Origin: Peromyscus leucopus
Lineage: Eukaryota > Chordata > Mammalia > Rodentia > Cricetidae
Length of the DNA: 64,000 bases
Direction of reading: 5' to 3'
Assembly: GCF_004664715.2 (NCBI RefSeq)
Contig: NC_051073.1
Span: 67,538,164-67,602,163, forward strand
Part shown: positions 1 to 12,879 of the stretch, piece after piece
How positions within the stretch are numbered: the stretch's first letter is position 1
Layout: every line of letters begins with the position of its first letter
Made by a program: the position numbers and the translations under genes
The notes under the pieces: generated by a model
Database searches by the model: none
Seen by the model: only the letters and a program-made list of their open reading frames with translations
Told to the model about the DNA's origin: nothing

Positions 1-2640
1 CTTGCATATGCTAGAGGAGTCAATACCTTATTGACCTGAACTGCAGATAAGCCGGATAACTAAGAAGTAGCTGTAAGTGGAAGCCAAGCTTTGCTTAGCT
101 CTGCCTCCCTTTCTTACCAAGATCATAAGGTTCAATGTCCTTAGTCAATACTCACTGAATTAGGGTTTTTGCCCACTTTGCTACGTTTAATATTAAATAG
201 CTTCTTTCAAGTGAGTTGACATGTAACGTATTATAAAATGTACAAGCAGTTAGCAAATGTGACGCTTGCTTTGCTTTGCTGTTATTTACTCTTAGCATGT
301 TTTACTGAACACACTTTGTATGGAGACACTTGCTTTGAATTCTCCATGGCAATCTCAGCAAATGCCCATAGTGAATAAATAATGTTATTTTCTAGAGGCT
401 TTTATATTGGAGAATTTTTGCCTTGCTCTGCCTTGCTAGATGAGAATGTAAAGGGAAGATTTATCCTGCAATTTCAGTGACTCACTGGACACAGGAAATG
501 ATCCACATTAATTTTACCTGCCTTTATTTTTTTTTCAGGTCTATCTTTTAAAAGAGTATATGGGTTGTCACAAAAGGTAATTAGGATGTATTAACCTTGA
601 GGCATCTATTTTGGGTCTAATGTTTGTAACTGTCTTCTTCAGCCTGTATAATTATTTGGCTGATGGTGATCAATCATGATGTTGCTGATGACAGGCATTT
701 TTCATTGTTTTTAGGGCTACTTTTTAAAAATCACTTCTTCTACATCTTGAAGACTCAAATCCTTGAATCAGTCCACTGAGCAGGAAGGGCACAGGCAGAG
801 AGAGAGAGACAGACAGACCAATTTCCCAGCTTGCTCTCAAGGTTGCGCTTAGAGATGAAATCCCTCCATTTATTATTGTTGCCAGGGTTTTTGAAAAAGA
901 TGTTTTATGGGAGCAGAAGTGAATTTTCCAGAATCCTGGCATTCTCAGTGTCAGAGATCCATGCATTCATTCATTTAACATTTACTGATGCATACCAATT
1001 GCAAAGCTCTGGGAGAGAAAAAGTTGCTGCCTCTCTGAGAATGGACTGTTGTTGTAAACACGTGTACCCACACATGTGTGCATTCACACATGCATATCCA
1101 CACTCCCCCCATATATATCACATACATATGCATATGAAAAATAACAATTCCTTCCATAGAGCACTCTTAATATGACTGACTTTCTCTTCAGTCTCTGAAG
1201 AGCCTAGTTTTGTATCTTGTACTTTTTGCTTCCCTTTCTTTTCTGCTTCACATCCAGCCTTTCAACTTATTTCCAAAATTTATTCACTGCCTTGTCCTTG
1301 TCTGTGAAGGTCCCATAAAAGAGATGTAGATGTAGAGAGATGATGTCTTGATCCAGAAATCTGGGATCATTTTGCCTTTAAAGCAGGTTATGAAAGTGGT
1401 GATTTGCCAAATTAAGCAGATCACGCCAAGTGGCGTTAAACTGGGAAAAGATTTCCCAACCTCTCCCAGCTAAAAAATTGGCAGTCAGTCTACTTCCTCT
1501 TGGGCTATCCCAGTGATAAAGACCTGCCTCCCTCTCAGAGTGTCCAGCAAGCAACTTAGAATTTTATGACAAAATGTGTCATAGGTTTGTTCATGTGTGT
1601 CTAAGTAATTTCCTCTCTACTTTGCTCAAGTAGGGAGAGATTGTTTGAAAGAATAGCAGAAATATACACATATCAACATGCAGCCCTCTGTTTCATAGTT
1701 AGAGATTTATATTAATTAGTAGAATGGTTTCTGGAAATTAGATTCAAGTTTTTACATCTGGAGTCAGTATTTCATGGAGCACATTTTGACATAGAAACTC
1801 CAGTCAGATGGATTGAACACCTAACACACCCCACTTCCCTTTCTCCTGTCGATGAAAATATAAAGGAAGTCCTGAAATGAAATGAACCTTCCATGAGGCT
1901 TAGCTGCCTCAAAACAGCAATAACAGTTATTGAAAATTCCTGGAGTAGATCGTGTTTATCTGAAATGTTTTAGTTTTCATTTTGGATCTGTCACTGAGTG
2001 ATTATTTCATTTTCAGATGTCTCTAAGGAACTTGGCCATTACTGTTTTATTTTTTTCTTCAGCATTCTGAATTTTTCAAAACTTCCTATCATTTTTATTA
2101 GTCATTCTTAACATTGCTGAAAGGCAAGTCAATATTTCTTCCTCTTTTGTTCCACCCAGGATATCCCAGACCTGGAAAAGAGAATGAATAGGAGCTGGTT
2201 GGATTCCAGAACTCAGTCTCCTTCCTCTGATAACTTAAGGAATCTTACCCAGAGAAACTGATCCTTTATAATTTTTCTTGTCATTCTCAAAACCTGATGT
2301 CCTCAGCTTGTTTCACCCATCGAGCATATTGAGAGTCATTCTGATGAACACTAAATTGTGTATGATTGCTTCTAACATATTTCAAATATGATGTATGAGT
2401 GAGCTGGTGTAATTTGGGGATAAGGGCCAAGAGACTTTCTCAGGATAGCAATGTTTGAGGTTGTTCCTGAAGGTTCTAGAACAAACTGCTTAATATATAT
2501 TTAAAGCGGGGCCAGGAAGAAGGAAGTCAGAAGGATATAGTAAGCCAGGATTTTTGTTTTGCATTTCCAATAAGTTTTGAGCCTTTGTTCTCAAAAGAAA
2601 AATTGTTATATTCTCTTTCCTCGGTGTAATGAATGGTGAT
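1..2640. other. AT-rich unique DNA, no gene seen
   Basis: I see no coding exon, RNA gene or clear interspersed repeat here. Open frames are at most 114 codons, and the longest (831-1175, plus) runs into a CA/TG-rich low-complexity patch at about 1056-1130. A short GA-rich run lies at about 796-818. A pyrimidine tract plus CAG at 528-538 is followed by an AAG-GTAATT donor-like site near 577, but the 38-base interval between them is not recognisable as an exon. Confidence 0.6.
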
Positions 2641-2689
2641 AAGTCCCTTGCAAGTCAGACCTGGTGATAGGTGACTGTATCAGGACTAC

Positions 2690-3033
2690 CTTCTCTAGAT
2701 GTTGATGCTTATTGGAAATGATGTGCTGGGTCTTTGGAGAGTGAATTATTTCCTATAAGGAGCACTTGTTATAAAAGAGTGATCTGTATGTACCTCTGCC
2801 CAGCCTCTTATTCTCATTCCATGAACCTTGTCTTGCACATGTTCTTGTCATGTGATGCATTCTCCATGTTGTGCTGAAGCTAAGAGATCCCTCACCAGAG
2901 GCCAGAGAGAGCCCCACCTCCAATCTTTGGACTTTCAGTCTCCAAAACCGTTGAGGTAAAGAAACTTATTCTCTTATAAGTACCCGACCTCAGGCATTTG
3001 TTCTATAGCAATAAAGTAAAACTAAAAACAGAT
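2690..3033 (+). mobile_element. MLT1/MST-type MaLR solo LTR (old, diverged)
   Basis: The right half follows the consensus layout of mammalian MaLR LTRs on the plus strand: 'ccctcaccagaggcc', then a 'ccaaaaccgttgagg' block, a CTTATTCTCTTATAA block, 'acctcaggcatt' and 'ctatagcaataaagt' near the end. The left boundary is uncertain. No internal gag-pol sequence adjoins it, so it is a solo LTR or a fragment. These LTRs predate the rodent radiation. Confidence 0.7.
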
Positions 3034-3127
3034 GGAATGCCCAAAGAAAGTTTAGGTTTGCTTTACCATCACAACTTTTCTGTATTGCCATTATCATGTC
3101 CAGCTACTGTAATCAGAAGTCACAATA

Positions 3128-3300
3128 GTTCTTTTCTTTTAAACATTATTTTTATTGATTCTTTGGAAATATAACATCATGCATCACAATCCCATTCATT
3201 TCCCAGCCCTTCCACATCTGCCCTTCACCCTTGTAGCATTACCTTCAAAGGAAATAGCCAAAATAAAATTAAAATTAAAAAAATAAATAAAAGATGCAAC
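3128..3300 (-). mobile_element. Rodent L1 (Lx-like) 3' end, antisense
   Basis: The block starting 'attatttttattgattcttt', followed by 'cccattcatttcccagccc' and 'cacatctgcccttcaccctt', resembles the reverse complement of the 3' untranslated region of older rodent L1 elements. It decays into A-rich sequence after about 3260. There is no ORF2 remnant. The exact subfamily is not determined. Confidence 0.5.
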
Positions 3301-4890
3301 AATAGGGCTTGTTGAAAGAGTAACAACAGCATTCAACAGTGTAAGCTCAAGAATTTTAATTGGAGCATGCCACAGACTACAAAGGAAACTATATACAGTG
3401 AAAAGAGTTTGCGTCTGTGAATGCCTACTACAAAGAGCCATCAAATCGATCTAATGACAGCAAGTACATCAACACAAAGAAGGCTATGCCATTTCCAATA
3501 TGATGGTCATTCTTTCTCAGTAATCCAGAATAGCACATGCCTCCCTTGCTCATAAAATGTCCCTCATGTTTTGCCCAAAGTTAATGACTTTGAGATGACA
3601 CTTGAAGAGAGATTTGTAGCCTGTCTAATTGATTCTTCATGGTCCAGTTTTCTAAAGAACCATCCCCACAGCGTGGAATGAGATAGTCTGCCAATATCCC
3701 AGCTGAGCAACTCAGAATGGCAAGAAAACCATTCATCAATTCAATTTTTACTGAATCTGACTCATGATTAGTGGAATTCTAACGTTCCATCAACACCAAC
3801 TGTATTTTTCTTGTTATTCTTCTCACTGCATTATATCCTCTTACAATTTTTTCTCACTTAAATTTCAACCTAGCATATAGTTCCTTTCTGTAATCTAGAA
3901 AGATTTATAGGTTATGTAAGTATGGAAATGTATTTTTCATTTCCGTTACCTTTGCCGAAAGTGAGAAGAGTATACAAAGTGGGAGATGCATTAATTCCTG
4001 TAAGCCTTTTCAATTTGGTTCTATTAATTCCTACAATACACTCAAGTCTTTATTTTCCCCTAGTAGCCTTCATGGATCATGCTGTGGCTTTTAGGAATTT
4101 AGATTGGATTTTTATTTTCTTTTGTTCTGTCGGTTAGTTTTGCCAAATGATAGAAGGGGGAAGAGATGTTCTGTGAAATGTTGCTGCAATGCTAGGATAC
4201 CTTGTGAAGAGAATCTGAAGAAAGACCAGTTTCTTGCTGGTGAACTGATTTAACTGTTGCCAACGAAGGTGCAGGAAATTAAGCCTACATTACATGTAGC
4301 CTGAGGCTCCTTGGAGAGAAGAAAAATGCTTTCACTTTTCAATGAGCTCTGGGAAATTGTTCCAAAACCACTAGGAAAAGCTTTATTCCTCTGAAAAAGA
4401 GCTCTGTGGTCATCAGAGTAAAGAGTTTTGAATTTTATACTGTGAAAGGCTTCCACCGAATAAGCCACCAGGTCTTGACTCTATTGACCTTGAGATGCAG
4501 GAGAATATAGGGCACGGAATTGAAACCGTAACCTAACAAAAATTACTCTTTTTTTTTCTGCGATATTTCAGGATTAACAACATTCTGCCTTAGTGAAAGA
4601 AATACATAGTCACTAACCCAAATAATGTCATTTATCATCAATGCAAAGTTGTGGTAATATTTCTTTTCCTAGCATAGGCTCGGCAACAGTGTTCAAATCC
4701 TGACTTTTTTTCCAACTCATGGAAATTTGCCCTAACACTCTCTTATGCTGGGGAAATAGCCTTGTGATAGTGACATTCTTTGTTGAATTAGCAGTAACAG
4801 TAAAAGATAGTAGCAACTTAAATACTCAATGGTATATAAATTATTACATGCAATTATATATGTAGAGGTTAAAAAATAGTCTTTACTAAT
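3301..4890. other. Unique DNA, nothing recognised
   Basis: Frames are 82 codons or shorter and none resembles a known domain. No SINE signature (B1 core GGGATTAAAG, tRNA A/B boxes) was seen on either strand. It may hold ancient repeats too decayed to read by eye. Confidence 0.5.
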
Positions 4891-4907
4891 TAAGAGTTAC
4901 TGTATCA

Positions 4908-5000
4908 CCAGAAGTGGTGGTGAATGCCTGTAATCCCAGCATTATAGAGGTTCAGGCAGTAGAATTGCTATGAGTGTGAGCTTCCTCCTGGCTTGAAAAG
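4908..5000 (+). mobile_element. Diverged B1-related SINE fragment
   Basis: 'agaagtggtggtgaatgcctgtaatcccagcatt' positions 4910-4943 match the left part of B1/7SL SINEs (GGTGGT..GCCTGTAATCCCAGCA). The right half degrades after about 4975. The many substitutions suggest an old proto-B1 or early B1 copy. Confidence 0.7.
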
Positions 5001-5865
5001 ACTTACAGAACTTTAATAGGCAGAAAGCAGGGAAGAAAGCTTGAACTTCCACATGAAAGAAACTACTAGTAGTTCATTTATTGGCAATTTTCTACATGTA
5101 AAGTACTTTACTAATGAATAATTTTCAATGAGCCATGATCTAGTCTTCTTCCACAACATGGAGGAAAAAAAAATGCAAAGTTGAGTTTATTTCAGGCTCA
5201 AAGGGAGATAAGAAGCAAAGTCACCAGAGTCTTTGAGAAGTTTACAGCAGATGGCAAGTCTTTCTTAATGGACCATATGGAGTGCTGTATTTCCAGGAAT
5301 CATTTCTATTGTTTATTAAAGGGCCAGATAGTAAATATTCTAGGCAATGTACACTACACAATCTCTGTTACAATTACTCTGCCATTGTAGCTCCAAGACA
5401 AACTGTGCAGCTCAGTGAGTAAGTGGCTATGGCTGTGAGGAATATACAAAATTGAAATTGATCTAATTTTTTTATTTTATAAAATATTGAGAAATATTAA
5501 AATCACTTATGGATCATGGCTTTACAATATCAGATGATTGACCTGGGTTTGTTGAATGTGTATAGTTTACTGACCCCTAATGGCATATAAAAAGCGTTTT
5601 ATTGGCATTTATCACAGACAATAATTAAAGAGGAGGAAGAAACCCTACTGTTTGCCAAAAGCTGATGTATCGCACAATAGTTGAGTTCTTCGTGTGAGTC
5701 CCAGTCTGTGTCACTAACCACACCTACAACTGAGGACTCTGCAGGTTGGGGAGAGCGGTGGCCCCAGACTCTGACATGGAAGAATACGATACTGGACACT
5801 GTTCCATTTAATAAAAGCAATTCACTAAAAAAAATAATGTTTTGAAATCAACTGAGTTAAGCTTA
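5001..5865. other. Unique AT-rich DNA, nothing recognised
   Basis: I see no gene or family-level repeat. The minus-strand 73-codon frame at 5599-5820 has no recognisable motif. Confidence 0.5.
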
Positions 5866-5869
5866 GATT

Positions 5870-6010
5870 ATGCTAAGTGTGGTGGTGTATGCCTATAACT
5901 TCATTACTAAGGAGGCAGGGGGATGCCACAAGTTGGAGAACAGCCTAGTGTATTTAGTGAGTTCCAGATCAGCCAGGGATACACAGCAAGACTGTCTTAC
6001 AAATGAAAAT
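5870..6010 (+). mobile_element. Old B1 SINE
   Basis: The order of B1 blocks is kept: GTGTGGTGGTGTATGCC, a decayed AATCCCAGC equivalent, GGAGGCAGG, CCAG..CAGCCAGGGATACA, then 'caagactgtcttacaaa' and a short A-rich tail. About a quarter of positions differ from a modern B1, so it is an early copy on the plus strand. Confidence 0.75.
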
Positions 6011-7200
6011 CCAATTCTGTCATTAATTAAGAAACATCCCAGACTTGTTCTTGAAAAAAATCAAAGTTATGTTTTTGTCAATTTTGAACAAGATATTTTT
6101 ATATTCTGTCCTTATTTTTAGTCATCCCCTTATTGCTTGAAAAGTTTTGAATTTTGGCTTTTTTGCAAAGTTAACACAGTGTTGATCTGAAGGTATTCCA
6201 AGAAAATAAGGTGTCCACCATACCTGCATATACTCAGAAAGACTCTCCTGTCCATCTGGACTCTCTCTTTCATGAGACAGAGATAAAACAGCTGGCAGTA
6301 AATTGTGGATGCCAGGGACATTTGGTATAAGTGTCAGTGCTAGGCTTGAGAATTCTATCCTTTTTGGTCTAGAAGAATATGGATAACTTAACTATACTAC
6401 AGCTATCCAAGAAATTCTGCATGACTTAAAAGGCTTTAGAGTTCTTTACATTGGCCTATAAATGCCTTAACTGAACAATTGTCTGTCAGAATATTTCTGC
6501 TTAATTAGTTATTCAAAATAGTCTCATAATCAAAAACATGAGATAAATTACACGATCATATTATTTAATTCAGTCCTTTGTTTGCAACCGGTTACTATGC
6601 CTGGATTGCAGGGAACATAGGGCTGAACACAAACCCTACACTTATGTGCCTTAAGTAGAAGAGAGTTAATGCTAATTATTATAACTCAAAGTGAAGTGCT
6701 AATTTGCAGGAAATGTTTGGTTTTCTATTTAAATTTGCAATATTATGTCATTCAGTAGAGTCTTGTCTTAAAATTTGGAAATTCTTAAAGTCTAAGTGAC
6801 CTCTTTCTGTCTAAAGAATAAATACGTATATGGAAATGGTTTTTTAGGAGTTTTAATTCATTTTAATAATGTATTGATTCAAAATTAGAATAGTACCCAA
6901 GTGACAAAAGGTGAGAAATATTGATGGTATGAATGACGGGTGATATGTCTCCACCACTCACTGTTTAAAGGGTGTGATTTTTGAGGCAGACAATGTGAAG
7001 AAATTAGGAGCAAGGGTAAAGACACCTAAGGATCAATTTATATGAGGATAATTTCATTATAAAATAAATGGAGGGCGGAAGCAGTGGGTGTTTCCAGCAC
7101 AGCACTCTTACAAGGAGCAGGTCTCACCCCCCCACCAGGGAGGGGCAGGATAATCCCTGGCTACCTTGTAAACTAGAGACTTATGTCTCCCCAGCTTGAA
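6011..7200. other. Unique DNA, nothing recognised
   Basis: Low-complexity, AT-rich sequence without SINE or LINE signatures. A GC-richer patch at 7070-7185 with a short C run (about 7128-7135) is unexplained. No frame exceeds 63 codons. Confidence 0.5.
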
Positions 7201-7204
7201 AATA

Positions 7205-7560
7205 AGTTTGTTTTATTTTGGATATGTATGTGGTGTGTGAGCATGTGTGGGCATGCACATGCAGCAGTGAATATGAATAGGTATGTGTTCCTGTGAAGCC
7301 CAGATGTTGGCTTTTGATGTCTTTCTTGACCCTTCTCTACTGTATTTACTGAGATAGGGTCTCTTGCTGAACCTGGAATTTGCCCACATTCATCTAGTCT
7401 AGTTAGACAGCCAGCCTGGGGACCACTGGCTCTGCCTCCTAAGTCCTGGGACTAAGCCTTCGTGGCTTTTCTTTGGGATCTGGCATCCAAACTCTGGTTC
7501 TCACTCTTATGTGGGAAATGTTCTCTACTTAGTCAGCCGCCCTGTCTCTGACATTATGCT
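7205..7560 (-). mobile_element. B4 (ID-B1 composite) SINE, antisense
   Basis: Reading the plus strand, a TG/CA-rich tail (7220-7290) is followed by 'gagatagggtctcttgctga' (reverse of the B1-like 3' half) and 'tctgcctcctaagtcctggg'. A decayed tRNA-like part then ends near 7555. This tail, B1-like half, ID-like head order is the antisense B4 layout. Confidence 0.75.
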
Positions 7561-8711
7561 TAAAGTCATGCCTAAAGCACTTAGTACTCTCAGTAGAAAC
7601 TTGCAATCTGCAGGTGACTAGAAGTCATTGGAGTTTTGTGACTAATCTATAAATTGCTTCTCATCATAGATGAGAAATTTCTCTATAAGCATAAGAATTT
7701 AGTTTCTTCTCAGTGCCTATTGTTTGTAGTAAGGCAAGTACTTCTTTCTGTTTTAGTCTTACAAGTACTCACTCCTTAAGACCCATTAAACTATAACATA
7801 TGAGATTTTTGTTATCTCATAAAATATAAATTATTCATGTTTTATTTATTACCTACTGCAATTACATAATATTACCTGTTTAATTATCTATTGCCAAATC
7901 TAAGTACTTTGAAAACTCCTTGTAACACTGTAAATTTTAATACTTGGCATTATAACTGAAGACATCATATTAAACACTTAACTTCAAAAGTATTTTTTAA
8001 ATATCTTTCCAGAAATTTACAAAGTGATCACCAGCTCAGAGGCCAGGGGAATTAAGAGCAAAGTTTATGCCTCCCATTGCCAGTTTACTTGCTTAAAGCA
8101 AATGTCAGAGGCATCACATGGGGGAACTGGCAATGCTTTAATTTACATGTATGGAGTCAGCACAAAATTAATAGCAGTCTGTCACCAAGGATTGTTAGGT
8201 AATTGCTGGGTTTTGATGTTGAGCAAATGAGTGTGAATTTTAACAATACTATTTAGGGACCCCTTTGGGAACCTGCTCTCTTCTTGGGCATATCGGTTTG
8301 TGAACACAGTTTCTAGTTCTTTAACCACCAACATGGTGGCTGCTGTTGGCTTTGGCAATTACTGCCCATCCCAGAAAAATCAAGTAGGTGCTTTCATAGA
8401 AAAAACAAGCCAAGGCAAGCTTTCCATACACTGTCGTTGATGTTTGTTTCTTCAAACACTTTCCCCTGTTCAGGACAAATGGTTCACTGTGCTCTCTTGG
8501 TTGATAGAGAAATGCAATGACTTTGTGTTTTGTAGAATTTCGTAACGCACAAAATTCATTAGAATTCATTACACAAACCGTCTGCAGCCTATAAAGTAAA
8601 ACATGTCTTATAGTGTGAACAACAGACTTTTCCTCTCTTTGCCCTTCACATTTGTGTCAGAGGACATGATTTTTACTCGTTCTTGTGCCTCAGTGTTCCA
8701 TATCTGCATAG
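7561..8711. other. Unique DNA, nothing recognised
   Basis: Strongly AT-rich at 7780-8000. The 8030-8200 stretch is less AT-rich and not repeat-like. No frame above 82 codons, and none contains a recognisable domain. Confidence 0.5.
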
Positions 8712-8718
8712 ACACACA

Positions 8719-8763
<45 letters not shown>
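8712..8763. repeat. (CA)n microsatellite
   Basis: About 52 bp of nearly uninterrupted CA, with one CT interruption at the left edge. Likely polymorphic in length. Confidence 0.97.
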
Positions 8764-8765
<2 letters not shown>

Positions 8766-8954
8766 GGATGGAGTTATTTCAGTAACTACATTTGAGTCTG
8801 GGGTATTAATGTAACTAGATGTTAAATTTAAAAGTAATTAAATCAGCCCCCACCAAAAAAATCACACCCATATGCACATGAAGCTTTAAATCAGAGTGGA
8901 AGCCTGCAGCTGAGATGTAAACACAAAACTGGATTGTCTTACTTGGAGGGTCTT

Positions 8955-9085
8955 ACTTTAACAGGAGCCTTACACCTGTAATTTGAGGGCAAGAGAACTG
9001 CCATGTGTTTGAGGCTCGTAAGGGATAGATAGGGAGTCCAGGCCAATCTATGCTGCAGATTGCAAGCCTGACTCTAAACAAACAA
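8955..9085 (+). mobile_element. Old B1 SINE
   Basis: 'aggagccttacacctgtaat' begins a B1-like left half, followed by 'gggcaagagaactgccatg', 'tttgaggctcgta' and 'gcctgactctaaacaaacaa' with an A-rich end. It is heavily substituted and on the plus strand. Confidence 0.6.
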
Positions 9086-9589
9086 CAAGAGGGGAAAATA
9101 GACTATCTTACTTTGTCACTTACTGTTAAGTTCTGTGTTAACCTCGCCACAAGCAAGCTGAGAGAACAAAAGAGCTGTCAGATTAGTAAGGTCATGTTAA
9201 TCTGGGTAGACTAATGAACTCTGGGCCTCGGCCTTGAAACCGAAATATTCTCCTTGCTTGAGGGTTTCCATGGGAAACTTAAAGATTTCTTGCTAAATTC
9301 TCTCACGTCCGGTCCTTAACTGTAGTTTCTACTGCAGGATGATCCCTTGTAGCTCTCCTGTAGCCCCTGAGTAGTCTGTGGTGTGTGACTGACTGCCTGT
9401 GGTGAGTCTTCCCTACCTCTACACTCAGGCTTAGCCTTCTTATGAGCACACCAAGCTTCCTGAGTTCTTTGGATCTGCATCTTGGCAGAGGTACCCTATG
9501 CCCATCCCTGGCTCTGTCAACTCTGGGGTTTGCACTGTGGTAAGAGTTGCACCCTCTGGAGGGGGGGCGGTGGGTGGGGGATGAGAACA
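9086..9589. other. Unassigned DNA before the 9.6-kb repeat
   Basis: Moderately GC-rich for this window, with a few CpGs (9304-9312). I cannot assign it. It may be part of the unclassified repeat that follows, but the boundary is not visible. Confidence 0.35.
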
Positions 9590-10290
9590 TAGGGAAATGG
9601 GAGGGTCAAGCTGGAACAGGGAGAGAGTGGGAGGACAGAGAGGAAGATACCATGATACATGAGGACATCATGGGAATAAGAAGAGGCAGGGTGCTGGGGA
9701 GGCGCTCAGGAATCTACAAGATTGACCCCACCTTGGTCCAATGGCAGTGGTCCAGAAGGTGCCTGGACCAGTCTACTCTAATGACCAGCCTAGCAAATAA
9801 CCTAGCTGTCATCATAGAGCCTTTGTCCAGTGACAGATGGAGGCAGATACAGAGAGATCCAAGGCTAGGCACCAGGCTGAGCTCCGGGAATCCAATTGAT
9901 AAGAGAGAGGAGAGATACTGTAGGTCAGGGACATTGAGATCATGATGGGAGGACATGCAGAGATGACTGGCCACACTAGTAGAAGCCCATAAACTGTAGA
10001 CTGGTAGCTATGGAGCCCCCATAGGACTGGACTAGGCCCTCTGGATATGGAAGACAGTTGTTTGGCTCAAACTGTTTTGGGGGGTGGGGCTCCCAGGCAG
10101 GGAGATCAGGATCTGTCCCTGGTCTATGGGCAGGCTTCTGGAACCCGGTGCCTGTGGTGTGACACCTTGCACAGCCTTGGTGCAGTGGGAAGGGGCTTGG
10201 ACCTGCTAGGCTCAGTGTGCTGGGCTCTGCTGACTCCCCATGGGAGACCTCGATTTGGGTGATGTGGGGATGCGGGGTGGCTTGGGAAAG
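9590..10290 (+). mobile_element. Unclassified rodent interspersed repeat
   Basis: The blocks 'gtcatcatagagcctttgtc', 'gatggaggcagatacagaga', 'gagctccgggaatccaattg', 'taggccctctggatatgg' and 'tgactccccatgggagacct' are phrases I recall recurring in rodent genomic DNA as one high-copy repeat. I cannot place it confidently as LINE or LTR. There is no intact frame: the 132-codon frame at 9547-9945 is not a recognised protein. Confidence 0.5.
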
Positions 10291-10325
10291 AGGGTTGCAG
10301 CATTAGGAAGGTTGAGAACCACTGC
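10291..10325 (+). mobile_element. Terminal fragment of a hAT-like DNA transposon
   Basis: 'gcattaggaaggttgagaac' and the following CACTG match the right end of a rodent hAT-type element whose terminal repeat reads CAGTGGTTCTCAACC in reverse. Only the end survives, abutting the unclassified repeat on its left. Confidence 0.5.
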
Positions 10326-11814
10326 TGTAAATGAACCTGGAATGTGTTACAACCCATGTAGTAAACTCAGGCTGAATCTCTGTTTTCCTAAGCAAGAGAG
10401 CATCAACAATAAAGACATTTAGGTATTAAGGACACACATGAGAAGAACATAAAATCTCTTTTCCAAGGTAAGTCCAGAACACAGAATGCTAGCAACAGGC
10501 CAGAAATCTTGGGTTTCAATGAGGTCATCGGTCTTACATCTAGAACTGTTTTTAATTGTGTCTTCATTTATTTATTTTTGCTGTGTCTGATGCAAACATT
10601 TTAAATATGACTTAAGCCATTTCTACAATTTTGTAGAAAAGATTCATATTGCATGTCATATGCAATGAGTGCTTTATTGCTTATCCTTGGAGTAAATAAA
10701 TTAAAACTACCTTCAAGCTACAGATTTCCTTAAAAAGATAAAGTATAAAGCATGCCCTCTTTTACATTTAAACATTTCCTTTTTTTCTTTCTGATGAAAA
10801 ACAAGTGTTTGTGTGGATATTTGTACATAGCATTTCATGGGGTTTATTGAATTTTCCCCCATACATTCAGAATATCCTTGTTTTAGCTGTAGTAACAACA
10901 CAATTGTGTTTAGCTTATTCATTTTTTTTTTTACTTTATGGAAATAATTGTTGCGTGCATTTCATGTGCTAAAAACTTGCATTATAACCATGCAACTATA
11001 CCTCAGCATCTACCTTATATTTCTTATTCATCACCCTAAGTGATAAAAATACAATGTAACTATTAGCTTATTATGCAATATTTACATTGCAAAAATTTTC
11101 CTATTCAGTTTCCTAGCAAAGCCTTCTTCGACATGAGACTGATATTTTCTGAGTCTGATTCTGTTTTGCAGCCACATTAATCAAGCTCTGTTCCATGTTC
11201 CATGACCTTGAAAAGGGAACTAAATAGAGGAGTCGCCCTTGAGCTTGTAGTGAATTGACACAAGGAAAGCTGTTCTGGTTGAATCTTAAATGCAACCAAG
11301 TAATTTCTTTAGATTCTCAAGAGAATGATTTTTTAAATCCCCTATTAGTATATATTCAGCTGAATAACTTCCAATTATATAAGAAATATTGATAGACAGA
11401 TGGTGGGGGTAAATGTACAAATACACATATTCAACAAATGTGTTAGAAATTTGGTTCAAACAGGACACTTGCTTCTGAGAATTGTTACTTGTCAATTACA
11501 ACATGGAATACTTAAAGAGTTTTAAGAAAATGGGCATTTTTTTCTGAAGGTTTTCTTCTGCTGTGGCAACAGCAGTTGTTTGCTCTGGGCCTGAGAACAT
11601 GTCCAAAGGAAACTGTTAGCAAGGTAGAATTTTCTCCCCTATGAGTAAACCACTCAATGACTAGAACCGTTGACTTCCCCAACCAATCAGCAGAACCAGC
11701 ACTAAAACATGATTCAGATGAACTGCACTTAAATGTCATTGCACTAATAGTGGAATCAAGATGGTTTTGATGCCAAATGTATGAAGAAAGCTGTTCTATT
11801 ATGTGGATGGATGT
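10326..11814. other. Unique AT-rich DNA, nothing recognised
   Basis: No repeat family or exon was recognised. The minus-strand 112-codon frame at 11512-11850 has no known motif and runs into the LTR-like repeat at its N-terminal end. Confidence 0.5.
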
Positions 11815-12170
11815 TTCCTGTCCTGACTGCCCAGTCCCAAATAAACACACAGAGGCTTATATGAGTTGTAAATGCTCAGCTAATAGCTCAGGCTTATTAC
11901 TAACTAGCTTTTACACTTAAATTAACCTATAATTCTTATCTATGCTTAGCTATGTGACTTGGTACCTGTTCTCAGTATGGCATTCTCATCTTGCTTCTCT
12001 GGGTTTGCTAGAGACTCTCCGACTCTCCCTTTCTGCTTCCCAGAATCCTCCTAGTCTGGCTCTCATGCCCAATCTCTTCCTGCCTAGCTATCAGTCAATC
12101 AGTTTTCTATTAGCAACTAAGAGTAATACACATTCACCATGTAGAAAAGGATTGTTCTACAGCACTATTA
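11815..12170. mobile_element. LTR-like rodent repeat (unclassified)
   Basis: The block order is 'cctgtcctgactgcccagtc', 'ccaaataaacacacagaggc', 'agctcaggcttattac', 'aaattaacc', 'catcttgcttctctgggt' and a final 'agtaatacacattcacc'. It matches a high-copy repeat I recall from cricetid genomes. The class is uncertain (probably ERV LTR). The plus-strand AATAAA at about 11838 could be coincidental. Confidence 0.5.
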
Positions 12171-12875
12171 ATATAAAATGTTAAAAGCTGAAGTCTCCAG
12201 ATGAAGTTTACGATTTAAGAGAAATTGTTTAAAGACTTGGGGAAGTACCTGACAACAAGAAATATGTGTGTAGCGGACACAGGTTTGTTATTTGGGGAGA
12301 GGACATTTAGATCATGGGCAGGTTCTATTTTGGTTACTGTTGAATAGGAAGCTAAATAACACTCTTACAATATTGGGATGTGCCTTTAAAAATCTAAGCT
12401 CTGTTGTCACATGCTAATGCTAAATTGTGGCAGGGACTTAGCACCAAAGAAAGTACCCCAAAACAATATGAGTTAGTCCTTATAGCATTCAGCAAACTCC
12501 AGAAAAATAGAAAAGACAGGCTACAATAACATTGCAGACAAAGTTTTTGAGGATGATATTATATACTTTCACATAGGGCCAGATAGCAAGCACCAAGTAC
12601 CCGGAGCTCTCACCCTTTGTTCTATCAGAACATAATTACACTTTATAAGCTTATGGAAAATAGCTATCAACACATGAGGTTTTTTCTGAGAGTCATAATG
12701 CTGGGAATCCAAACTTCGAAATAGGAATGTTAAAGCAGAAGTTAACTTCCAACTGAGCTCTAAACATACCCAAGCTCACTAAATGAAAATACCAAAGCTT
12801 AAAGTAACACTATACAATGTGCCTTGGTTCAAGAATTTTCATGGTTATTATTTAAAATTTTTTATTTTACTATTT
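12171..12875. other. Unique DNA, nothing recognised
   Basis: No gene or repeat recognised. AT-rich throughout. Confidence 0.5.
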
Positions 12876-12879
12876 TAGG

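Noticed and set aside
538..577. Pyrimidine tract plus CAG and a nearby donor-like AAGGTAATT
   Set aside because: A single weak donor and a 38-base interval with no coding signal. Such pairs are expected by chance in 64 kb.
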